DNA from: a bacterium
GTDB lineage: Bacteria; Armatimonadota; Zipacnadia; Zipacnadales; Zipacnadaceae
Reading direction: 5' to 3'
NCBI GenBank assembly: GCA_030603495.1
Contig: JAUVXR010000004.1
Location: forward strand, 1 to 64,000
Length of the DNA: 64,000 nt
Within the stretch, counting starts at the first letter, position 1. Each line of letters opens with the position of its first letter. This document shows positions 57,371 through 64,000 of this stretch, piece by piece. The notes beneath the pieces were generated by a model. That model was not told where the DNA came from, searched no databases, and worked only from the letters and a program-made list of their open reading frames with translations. The translations under genes were made by a program, and so were the position numbers.

Positions 57371-58054
57371 TCAATCTTCAATCAACGCATCCATCGCCTC
57401 TGCGACTCTCCACGGGTGCACATGAGCATACCGCTCGGTCATCCGGCTGTCACTATGCCCGGCCACATCCTGGACCAGCCGCAGATCAAGGGTCTTGTCG
57501 TATAGCGCGGTCAACGCCGAATGCCTAAGCATATGTGGATGCACGCGGCTCCGAATGCCCGCCTTCGCGCCCAGCCTCGCTACTAGTTGCCTGACATAGC
57601 GAGAGTTCAGTGGGCGACCTGGACGCAACTCCGTCTCGGCCTGGCCTTCAGTAAAGCCTTTCTCGCTAGGCTGGCCGTGAACGCACTTGCCTCTGCTGAT
57701 AGTGCAGAAGAGCTTGCGGCCTCTGATGCCCAGGCTCCTACGCTTCTCTGCCCACCGGTCCAAGGCCAGGCGAGTGGCTGCTGACAGCGGAATGCCTTGC
57801 CTTTCCCGATTCCCTTTGGTGGCTCGCCGGGGCAGTCGCAGCACCCATACCCTTACTTGCTTACCATTAGTTTCCCATGTCTCGCGGCAGATGTCGGCTG
57901 GCTCGACGTTGAGGGCCTCACCGCAGCGAATGCCCGTCTGACTCATAAGCTGGAGCAGCGCGTAGTTGCGAGCACCGCTCGGGGTCCGTGTGTTGATCTG
58001 ATTAAGCAGACTGTCTAGTTCTGCAGTTTCCAGCACTGGGGTTCGTTCAATCAT
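57371..58054 (-). CDS. Tyrosine recombinase/integrase
   Basis: A 227-aa catalytic-domain-only recombinase. Catalytic residues: Arg in SQTGIRCGEALNV, His-x-x-Arg in VHPHMLRHSALTAL, the third His in VAGHSDSRMTERY, and nucleophile Tyr in TERYAHVHP. It lacks an N-terminal arm-binding domain, so it resembles XerC/D-like short integrases. GAAAGG lies before the ATG. It has its own consensus promoter at 58104-58132. Confidence 0.88.
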   Translation of the reverse strand: MIERTPVLETAELDSLLNQINTRTPSGARNYALLQLMSQTGIRCGEALNVEPADICRETWETNGKQVRVWVLRLPRRATKGNRERQGIPLSAATRLALDRWAEKRRSLGIRGRKLFCTISRGKCVHGQPSEKGFTEGQAETELRPGRPLNSRYVRQLVARLGAKAGIRSRVHPHMLRHSALTALYDKTLDLRLVQDVAGHSDSRMTERYAHVHPWRVAEAMDALIED

Positions 58055-58103
58055 CAGTCTGCCTTTCGTTTTGATATAGCTACCACAAAGCCTTGTTTCT
58101 GGT

Positions 58104-58132
58104 AGTATATACTATACAGGCGGACTTGTCAA
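58104..58132 (-). promoter_or_regulatory. Integrase promoter over a palindrome
   Basis: Minus strand: TTGACA (58127-58132), 17 bp, TATACT (58104-58109). The -10 lies in the perfect palindrome TAGTATATACTA (58103-58114), a likely repressor site. Confidence 0.7.
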
Positions 58133-58650
58133 GTGCTTGATTACAGTTTTCGGTAGCAAATACAACATTCTATCTTGGGCCAAATCGGTTTTGAGAGTAC
58201 GCTCTTACCAGTGCTGAAAGGGCAGGGAACGCTTACATCGATGGTCAATACAGGGAATTGAGGGGCTATTGGGGCTAGCTTAGACTGGGAAGGTGAGCTG
58301 ATTGTGAAAAGAGGTAGCAAATATGCGTAGTAGCGGTGCCAAAGGCCGTCTGGCGGGAACACGCCGTTGGCGCGGTTTTCGGACCCGTCTGGGAGGGTAG
58401 TGTTCATTGTCAGACCAGACTCTCGGGACTTCCACCGGTGTCCTTCGGGTGCTTGTTTATCAACCATCGGCTGCCGCGCGGGCCTGGCGGACACGTGCCC
58501 ATTGGCAAGCGGGCCCGGGGCGGATATCACTCGCAATCATGGGTTCGCTGGCACGAATCGCAGGGACTCAGCAGAGTAGTCTCTGTTTTGGGGTCCACTT
58601 GCGAGAAGGCTGATCGGGGCGCACCGCGAATAGTAATATGCGAGGAGACG
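58133..58650. promoter_or_regulatory. Control region with TTGCTACC-type sites
   Basis: This 518-bp stretch has no convincing gene. GGTAGCAA occurs at 58152-58159 and 58313-58320, each followed by ATA; its complement TTGCTACC occurs at 60796-60803 and 60816-60823 on the far side of the next gene. A short basic ORF (58323-58400, 25 aa) exists but is weak. Confidence 0.45.
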
Positions 58651-60765
58651 ATGGCGATGTCGAGTAACAATCCGCATCAGTTCGATCTGCACTACGGGCC
58701 ATTCCTATCAAAGCCCTCCAGTGACGACTGGGACACTGAACCCGAGGAAACACTGCGGACGGACCGAGACCAGTTCTTGGAGTTGAGGCAAAAGCCGGGC
58801 GGAATGGACGAGTTCGAAGAGGTGCTGGCAGCGCGGGACGGCTCGGAAGACTATGTCGAGTGGTACAGACAGTACGACAGGGCCTTGGCACATATCGAAC
58901 AAGAGGCTCAGGAACTGGCAATCAGGTTTGCACTGGATCAGGCGCGAATTCAGCGGATACTCGAACGGAGTTCGTATCATCGTCTGGCAGATCCCCTTGA
59001 CAGATCCTTCACGAGGTTCGAGGATGCGGAGAGGCACGGTGTGTGGATTCGACCGAAGTTGGTTGACGCTCTGGAATCGTTGCCAGCCGAACAGGCGCTA
59101 TCACTATATGAGGCTGCTGACTTGAGTGATTTGTCGCAACGGGTCCTCGTCACCGAGAGCCTCGATAACGCCCGGCTGTACACTCTTGAAGAACTTGAAG
59201 ACCTCCTCGACCGATTCCTCAGCTACCTGCTACGAAATCAAGGCCATGTAGTCAGCACGGGCTTTCCGAAGACGAGCTTCGAACGGTTCCCCTGGCTGGA
59301 ACGCAAGCTGAGCAAGACGTACTACACGAAGCTGCCGACGGAAATCAGGAAAGAAATGCTGCCGGTATCGGAGGGTGGCGTTCGCCCGGTAAGACCCGAT
59401 GCCGACTATCTCGCTCCCGAGCGTCGCTATGTTCTAGAATGGCAGGCAGCAGGCAGGTTGGACTGGCTGTCGGCCGAAGACGCCGAGCGTTTGAGCAGCT
59501 TGCGCGAGCAGCTAGTTGAACTGAAGGCCAGCATCCTTGCCGCCATCGTCGATGGTGTTAAGGACCGCGACATTCCGAGAATGTGGATGGATTGCCTGCG
59601 GTTGTTGACAGACGCCCTGACCCTCGAACAAGTTGAGTTTCTGCTGGGTGTGGACAGTCTGTACAAGGCCCATTCGATGGAGCTTCAGCTATCATGCCCT
59701 CCTCTGACATTCGTCGGCTGGGAGCCTGGGGGATTGTCCCAAGTGTTCGAGGCTATCTGGTACGTTGAGGAGGAGCTGACTGTCGGGCTTTGGCGGCGCA
59801 CCCGCGAGGCACTGGGAGACCTCGTAGAACTGGATAGCCTGGGCCGGCCCCAGCCCACGGTGCGAGACTACTTCCGGGTCATCGGGAAGCCGCAACAGCA
59901 GTTGTTGGATGATGCGCTGGACCTGCACTTCAGAGTGCGTGAGGAATTGGCTGAACACGCCGACGTGTTCGAGCGGCGAATACATGACCTTGCCGAAGAG
60001 CTTAGCGAACAGCCAACGCTGCCAGATGGCCATCGTGAAACAGGCCAGTTCATAATCGAGTCTGTCAAAGAGGCCTTGCCAGGGCTTCTCGCCGAACTCC
60101 CAGGGTCGGCACCCGCTGGTTGGACCGGATCAAGGCAATCGGCCGAGCCGCCAGAGCCACAGCAATACGTATTCGTCAAAGAGAACGATGTCTGGGGCAT
60201 CGTCTACGAAGGCAAAGAGCAACTTGTCCCGCACAGAAAGGGCATGTACGATATCGGCCAATTGCTCTCTAATCCGGGTAAGCTACTGGCCGTAGAATGG
60301 CTCGACTACCTAGTGCCCGAGCCAAAAGCGAGGACGGGCAAAGCGCCGTATAAGATCAGGCAGGAACTGGAAGAATTAGGCTTAGTAATCTCTGGGCCAG
60401 GACACGTCGGCGAAGCTTTTGTCCGGGCAGATAGAGACCAGTTAGAGGAGGCCCGAGACAGGTATCGGCAAACTGCGGAAGAAGCAGCGGCGCTAGGTAA
60501 GATGGAAGAAGCTCAAGATGCGCGGGACCAAGCAGCGAAGATTGACGACTACATATCCAAGAACATAGACCTGAGAGGCCGTCCCCGGAAACAAGCTGAT
60601 GAAGCTGACAAGATACGCAAGAGGGTGTCGAAACGGATCCACGAGACCATCGGCCATATTGGGGCCGCAGGCCATGAGGCCCTGGCTCAACACCTCGACG
60701 GCTGCCTCAGGACTGGATTTGACTGCATCTATGCCCCAAAGCCCACCATTCCCTGGATGACGTGA
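58651..60765 (+). CDS. Large hypothetical protein, 704 aa
   Basis: The start at ATG 58651 (or 58657) has GAGGAG upstream; the frame is open 315 bp further but is not coding in appearance. The protein is Glu/Leu/Arg-rich and helical. Residues 560-640 contain YVFVKENDVWGIVYEGKEQL, a beta-hairpin segment common in regulatory proteins, and the last 60 residues carry RKRVSKRIHETIGHIGAAGH, then HLDGCLRTGFDCIYAP. This ending (KxIxxxIxxIxxxHxxLxxHLxxxIxTGxxCxYxP) occurs in many bacterial proteins of unknown role. It faces the primase gene and seems part of the mobile element. Confidence 0.7.
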   Translation: MAMSSNNPHQFDLHYGPFLSKPSSDDWDTEPEETLRTDRDQFLELRQKPGGMDEFEEVLAARDGSEDYVEWYRQYDRALAHIEQEAQELAIRFALDQARIQRILERSSYHRLADPLDRSFTRFEDAERHGVWIRPKLVDALESLPAEQALSLYEAADLSDLSQRVLVTESLDNARLYTLEELEDLLDRFLSYLLRNQGHVVSTGFPKTSFERFPWLERKLSKTYYTKLPTEIRKEMLPVSEGGVRPVRPDADYLAPERRYVLEWQAAGRLDWLSAEDAERLSSLREQLVELKASILAAIVDGVKDRDIPRMWMDCLRLLTDALTLEQVEFLLGVDSLYKAHSMELQLSCPPLTFVGWEPGGLSQVFEAIWYVEEELTVGLWRRTREALGDLVELDSLGRPQPTVRDYFRVIGKPQQQLLDDALDLHFRVREELAEHADVFERRIHDLAEELSEQPTLPDGHRETGQFIIESVKEALPGLLAELPGSAPAGWTGSRQSAEPPEPQQYVFVKENDVWGIVYEGKEQLVPHRKGMYDIGQLLSNPGKLLAVEWLDYLVPEPKARTGKAPYKIRQELEELGLVISGPGHVGEAFVRADRDQLEEARDRYRQTAEEAAALGKMEEAQDARDQAAKIDDYISKNIDLRGRPRKQADEADKIRKRVSKRIHETIGHIGAAGHEALAQHLDGCLRTGFDCIYAPKPTIPWMT

Positions 60766-60852
60766 TCCTCCTCACTTTGCTGCGTTTTCTCTAAGTTGCT
60801 ACCCCCGTTGTAGCATTGCTACCTCATTTGTGGCGCTCTTTCTAGTAGTAAA

Positions 60853-61038
60853 GTGCCTACACACAGCGACCAGACAATCCCGCAGGCGATGAACTTCTGG
60901 TCAGAGCGGACCGGCGGGAAAGTGTCCCGCGAGGATGCGCGCGAAGCGATCAGAAACGTGGCCGCATTCTTCAGCCTGCTAGCGGAGTGGGACCAAGCGG
61001 CCCGCACGAAACCTACCCAAGCAGAAGACGAGGAGTGA
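60853..61038 (+). CDS. Small phage-type protein
   Basis: A 61-aa frame, GTG start (an ATG at 60889 is an alternative): AMNFWSERTGGKVSREDARE, AIRNVAAFFSLLAEWDQAAR. The motif 'FWxxRTGxxxSxEDAREaIxNVxxFFxLLxEWD' is common in plasmid and phage ORFs, with unknown role. Its stop is six bases before the primase start. Confidence 0.6.
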   Translation: MPTHSDQTIPQAMNFWSERTGGKVSREDAREAIRNVAAFFSLLAEWDQAARTKPTQAEDEE

Positions 61039-61043
61039 CACTG

Positions 61044-62567
61044 ATGGCAAGAGGCAGCCAACGCAATGCCCAAGCGCTACCATTCCTGCAGCCCGACACA
61101 ATCAGTAAGAACGTGGCTTCCGACAATTGGGACGGCGAGCTTAAGCAGGCAGAGCAACTCGTCCGTATTGTGGAAGGCAACTCTATGGAGCTCTTCACCA
61201 GCGAAACCGACGAAGCGTTCGTGCAAATTCCTGTGGATGATCATCTCGAAACTTGGCCGGTGGCGAGGCGCCAACTGAGGCGCTGGCTGTCGAGGGAGTT
61301 CCGCCGCCGAGAGGGCAAGCCGCCGAGTCACCAGGCTATCTCGGATGCGCTGCTCAATGTCGAGGGACTCTGTGCCGAAGGACCCGTCCACGAACTGCAC
61401 AACAGGATGGCATGGCACGATGGCACATTGTACTATGACCTGGCGGACAGACGATGGCGTGCCGTACAGATCACCAAAGAAGGGTGGCAGATCGTCGACA
61501 AGCCACCGACGTTCTTCCGGCGTTACGAACACCAATTGCCACAGGTGGTGCCTGTCCAAGGTGGCACGGTGGCCGCCCTCCTGGACTTCCTCAACCTCCC
61601 CTCCGAGTCCGATGAACTCCTGCTTCAAGTCTACCTGGTATCGTGCTTCGTCCCGGATATCCCACGCCCCATCCTCGTTGTGGTCGGTCCCCAGGGCAGT
61701 GCTAAGAGTAGCTTCTGCCGAATACTGCGTACCATCATTGATCCGTCAGCCACCGCAACTCTCTCCTTCCCCCGCGACCAGGCTGAACTCGTTCAACAAC
61801 TCCAGCACAACACCGTCGGCTACTTCGACAATGTGACAACAATGCCCGCTTGGCTGTCAGACACTCTCTGCCGAGCCTCCACGGGTGAAGGGTTCACCAA
61901 GAGGCGTCTGTACACGGACGACGAAGATGTGATCTACGCGTACAAGCGGATAGTAGGAGTCAATGGGATCACCAACCCGGCTACCCGGCCCGACTTCCTG
62001 GACCGCGCCATAATCTTCAATCTGGAGCGCATGGCCGACACAAGGCGCCGGACGGAGAGAAAACTGGATGCTGACTTCAGCCGGCAACGACCCGCTATCC
62101 TGGGCGCATGCTTCGACGCCCTCTCCCACGCGATCAAGAAGCACCCAACGATTCATCTGCCCGAGCTGCCTAGAATGGCCGACTTCGCCACCTGGGGCGT
62201 GTGCATTGCCGAGGGGCTGGGCTATACCCAGCACGACTTCCTGAGCCTCTACCGCGGGCATATCTCGGATCTAAACACCTTGGCCATCGAAGGCCAGCCT
62301 TTCATCCAGGCCGTCATTGAACTGGTGAATAGTAGCACGAACGGGTGGCGGGGAACTGCCAGCCAACTGCTGCAGGAGGCCACCAGGGCGGCAGAGCGAG
62401 AAGGCATTGACACCAGGAGTAAGGCTTGGCCGAGGGGCGCACGGTGGGCATCCACTCGGCTTGACGAGGGAAAAGCCAATTTGCAGCAAACGGGAATCGA
62501 GATCGACCGCGTCACCGAACAAGGACGACGGCTGATCATCTTGAGGAAGGTGCAGCGAGGGGTGTAG
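61044..62567 (+). CDS. Primase/helicase-like phage ATPase
   Basis: A 507-aa protein with GAGGAG upstream of the ATG. Walker A: LVVVGPQGSAKSSFCRILRT near residue 220. Walker B-like: HNTVGYFDNVTTMPAWLSDT. Sensor-like GVNGITNPATRPDFLDRAII follows. The N-terminal part (WPVARRQLRRWLSREFRRRE) and the C-terminal winged-helix-like part (STNGWRGTASQLLQEATRAA) resemble D5-type phage replication ATPases. It is directly after the 61-aa ORF, so both form an operon. Confidence 0.75.
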   Translation: MARGSQRNAQALPFLQPDTISKNVASDNWDGELKQAEQLVRIVEGNSMELFTSETDEAFVQIPVDDHLETWPVARRQLRRWLSREFRRREGKPPSHQAISDALLNVEGLCAEGPVHELHNRMAWHDGTLYYDLADRRWRAVQITKEGWQIVDKPPTFFRRYEHQLPQVVPVQGGTVAALLDFLNLPSESDELLLQVYLVSCFVPDIPRPILVVVGPQGSAKSSFCRILRTIIDPSATATLSFPRDQAELVQQLQHNTVGYFDNVTTMPAWLSDTLCRASTGEGFTKRRLYTDDEDVIYAYKRIVGVNGITNPATRPDFLDRAIIFNLERMADTRRRTERKLDADFSRQRPAILGACFDALSHAIKKHPTIHLPELPRMADFATWGVCIAEGLGYTQHDFLSLYRGHISDLNTLAIEGQPFIQAVIELVNSSTNGWRGTASQLLQEATRAAEREGIDTRSKAWPRGARWASTRLDEGKANLQQTGIEIDRVTEQGRRLIILRKVQRGV

Positions 62568-62680
62568 CTACGGGTGTCGCTATCGCACTAAAGGGCGGTG
62601 TGACGAAGCCTTTTCCTACAAGCCTTCATCAGGTCACCGGAGTGAGGGTGCAGCTAAGGCAGCTAATTTCGCTACCTCTC

Positions 62681-62971
62681 TTATATAAGGCCTTGGGAAA
62701 AAGAGGAGTCATAAGAGGATACGGGGCCGGTAGTGAGAGACACGCATTTTAGCTGCACTAGCGACATAGCCGCATCGTCGATCGTCGCAAGATGCTCTGA
62801 TCCTCTGCAATGGGGGCAACGTCGTGTCACAAAAAACTGCTGAAATCCCAGATAACGCAGGTCAACGTCGGAGGGCAGCAGGTGAACGTGGTGAACATAG
62901 AGGGTGCGTCCGCAGAGAACGAACCGGCCAAGCAGACGCCCGGGGAAACAACTGACCAAATAATCTGACAT
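62681..62971 (-). CDS. Small Cys-containing hypothetical protein
   Basis: ATG at 62971 with CGGAGC before it gives MSDYLVSCFPGRLLGRFVLC, GRTLYVHHVHLLPSDVDLRY and LGFQQFFVTRRCPHCRGSEH. The CPHC group could bind zinc with His near. The frame is open further upstream (63106). Codon use looks coding. No family. Confidence 0.4.
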   Translation of the reverse strand: MSDYLVSCFPGRLLGRFVLCGRTLYVHHVHLLPSDVDLRYLGFQQFFVTRRCPHCRGSEHLATIDDAAMSLVQLKCVSLTTGPVSSYDSSFSQGLI

Positions 62972-63083
62972 TGCTCCGACATCGAGGTTCAATCCGTGCC
63001 CGATCTTATAGCCAAAATAAGCTCCGCTCTGGTGAAGAAACACACAATGGAGGAAGTAGTACCTGCGGGCTTCCCTATCCTTC

Positions 63084-63296
63084 GTGCTATTCAATTTGTT
63101 GTCCATTACGGCCTACCACGCACTAGTGGTAAAAAATGTACGGGTCAACAGGTCAACTCTCTATCGCTGGCAGAAAGAGGGCAAGCTGAAGGTCTACAAG
63201 CTAGGCAGGCAGCGGAGATATCGGCAGGGCGACTTGGATGCCTTGGTTGAGCCAGGCCCGGGTGTGAGCCTTATCCCCGGAGGAGGAGAAGAATAG
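63084..63296 (+). CDS. Excisionase-like HTH protein
   Basis: GTG or TTG start (63084 or 63096), no clear ribosome site. The text VNRSTLYRWQKEGKLKVYKL and then GRQRRYRQGDLDALVEPG is the winged-helix excisionase/MerR N-terminal pattern (R-S-T-L-Y-R-W-x-x-E-G-K-L). It probably binds DNA in recombination or transcription of the element. The C-terminal 15 residues are Gly/Pro-rich. Confidence 0.6.
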   Translation: MLFNLLSITAYHALVVKNVRVNRSTLYRWQKEGKLKVYKLGRQRRYRQGDLDALVEPGPGVSLIPGGGEE

Positions 63297-63434
63297 CCGT
63301 CGACTTCTTGGGACAACTTGTGGCGCAGTGGTACGAATACTGTGCTCATTGCGTTCTGTCAAATCTGAACGTAGATTTCACGCTTGTCTGAGACCATGGC
63401 AGGCGAACGTATATGGTATAGGAGGCATTAGGGA

Positions 63435-64000
63435 ATGTCAGCGGATGTTTTCTTCAGCCAACCTACAGAACAATCACAAGTTAAGACCGCGATTGTCGAG
63501 AAGTATTTTGAGGCCTGGGCGAGAGTCATGATCAGCCAGGCAAATGACAGGATAGCATACGTAGATTTGTTTGCCGGTCCTGGCTACTATGACAACGGTA
63601 CCCCGTCCACGCCCATTCTGATATTGAGGAAGGCTATCGAAGACGAAGATCTGCGCGAACGACTCGTTGCCGTATTCAACGACAAAGACAGTGATGTGTG
63701 CGATGCGCTGGAAAACGCGATACAACAGTTGCCCGGCATTGAGCAACTTAAGTGTCCCCCGCGGGTGAGAGTTTCTGAGATTGATGACGCAATCGTGGAG
63801 TTTCTCTCGCAAACACCGCTTGTTCCGACGCTTTTCTTCATGGATCCTTTTGGGTACAAGGGGCTGTCACATGTGTTATTTAGCTCAGCATTGAAGGATT
63901 GGGGATCCGAGTGCATCATCTTCTTCAACCTGAATCGAATCCGCATGACTTTGCACAACGAACTGTTCCAAGAGCACATGGACGACCTCTTCGGAGAGGA
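63435..64000 (+). CDS. tcmP: Three-Cys-motif partner protein TcmP, 3' partial
   Basis: AGGAGG (63419-63424) precedes the ATG at 63435. The frame is open to the window end, 188 codons. The text KTAIVEKYFEAWARVMI, then IAYVDLFAGPGYYDNGTPST, PILILRKAIEDEDL and FFMDPFGYKGLSHVLFSSAL matches the TcmP family (three-Cys-motif partner). VDLFAGPG and DPFG recall a methyltransferase-like Rossmann fold. TcmP is usually next to a Gp37/Gp68-type three-Cys protein, which would lie beyond the end of the window. Confidence 0.85.
   Translation, partial: MSADVFFSQPTEQSQVKTAIVEKYFEAWARVMISQANDRIAYVDLFAGPGYYDNGTPSTPILILRKAIEDEDLRERLVAVFNDKDSDVCDALENAIQQLPGIEQLKCPPRVRVSEIDDAIVEFLSQTPLVPTLFFMDPFGYKGLSHVLFSSALKDWGSECIIFFNLNRIRMTLHNELFQEHMDDLFGE

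Noticed and set aside
58323-58400. 25-aa basic ORF with a moderate ribosome site
   Set aside because: Too short, no match, and it overlaps a putative operator site.
1-64000. CRISPR array, rRNA or tRNA genes
   Set aside because: No regularly spaced repeats, no T-arm consensus strings and no rRNA-like sequence were seen on either strand.

Overview
This is a bacterial chromosome segment with high GC overall. Its secreted carbohydrate-related proteins (a DUF4838-type protein, a very large signal-peptide protein, CARDB and PEP-CTERM proteins) sit beside standard housekeeping genes. That mix recalls Armatimonadota or PVC-group genomes known from metagenomes. The assignment is inference only: no rRNA or tRNA gene was found.

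Layout. 1-5.1 kb: the tail of a propeller-like protein, gene debris (a reverse-transcriptase scrap and two homologous C-terminal stubs) and secreted or anchored unknowns. 5.3-15.5 kb, all minus strand: a housekeeping block with PcrA/UvrD, a coiled-coil protein, a PflX-like radical SAM protein, SurE, SerA with a class V aminotransferase (serine synthesis), a sugar-nucleotide pyrophosphorylase, YjbQ and RecJ. 15.5-31.7 kb: an envelope and secreted-protein region (1178-aa secreted protein, HTH-TPR regulator plus lipoprotein, Asp/Arg repeat protein, DUF4838 protein, zinc-ribbon membrane protein, lytic transglycosylase, CARDB protein) ending in a decayed operon.

31.8-42.7 kb, one minus-strand operon: a DNA-phosphorothioation defence island. 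It encodes a cysteine desulfurase (SspA), a DUF4007 protein (SspB), a 1118-aa P-loop ATPase (SspC) and a PAPS-reductase-like protein (SspD). These are followed by an SF2 helicase, a GHKL ATPase and a PLD-family nuclease, matching the gene content expected of SspABCD-SspFGH. The SspA N-terminus appears to be a chimera with the first residues of a DNA methyltransferase. 42.8-48.7 kb: an AlbA/Schlafen-type protein, interrupted small genes, a serine-recombinase stub, a three-copy dispersed repeat and an S41-type protease.

48.8-64 kb: a phage-like or integrative element with a Rep-like protein beside AT-rich inverted repeats, a PIN toxin with an HTH-ImmA/IrrE regulator, terminase large and small subunits, a duplicated terminase tail, a tyrosine recombinase, a primase/helicase-like ATPase, an excisionase-like HTH protein and the start of a three-Cys-motif partner protein (TcmP). 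No portal, capsid or tail gene is visible. A shared 13-bp motif (GTTTACAGTWTAC) occurs five times, at the HTH-IrrE promoter and in a tandem array 2 kb away, and an 8-bp motif (TTGCTACC) marks both sides of the 704-aa gene.
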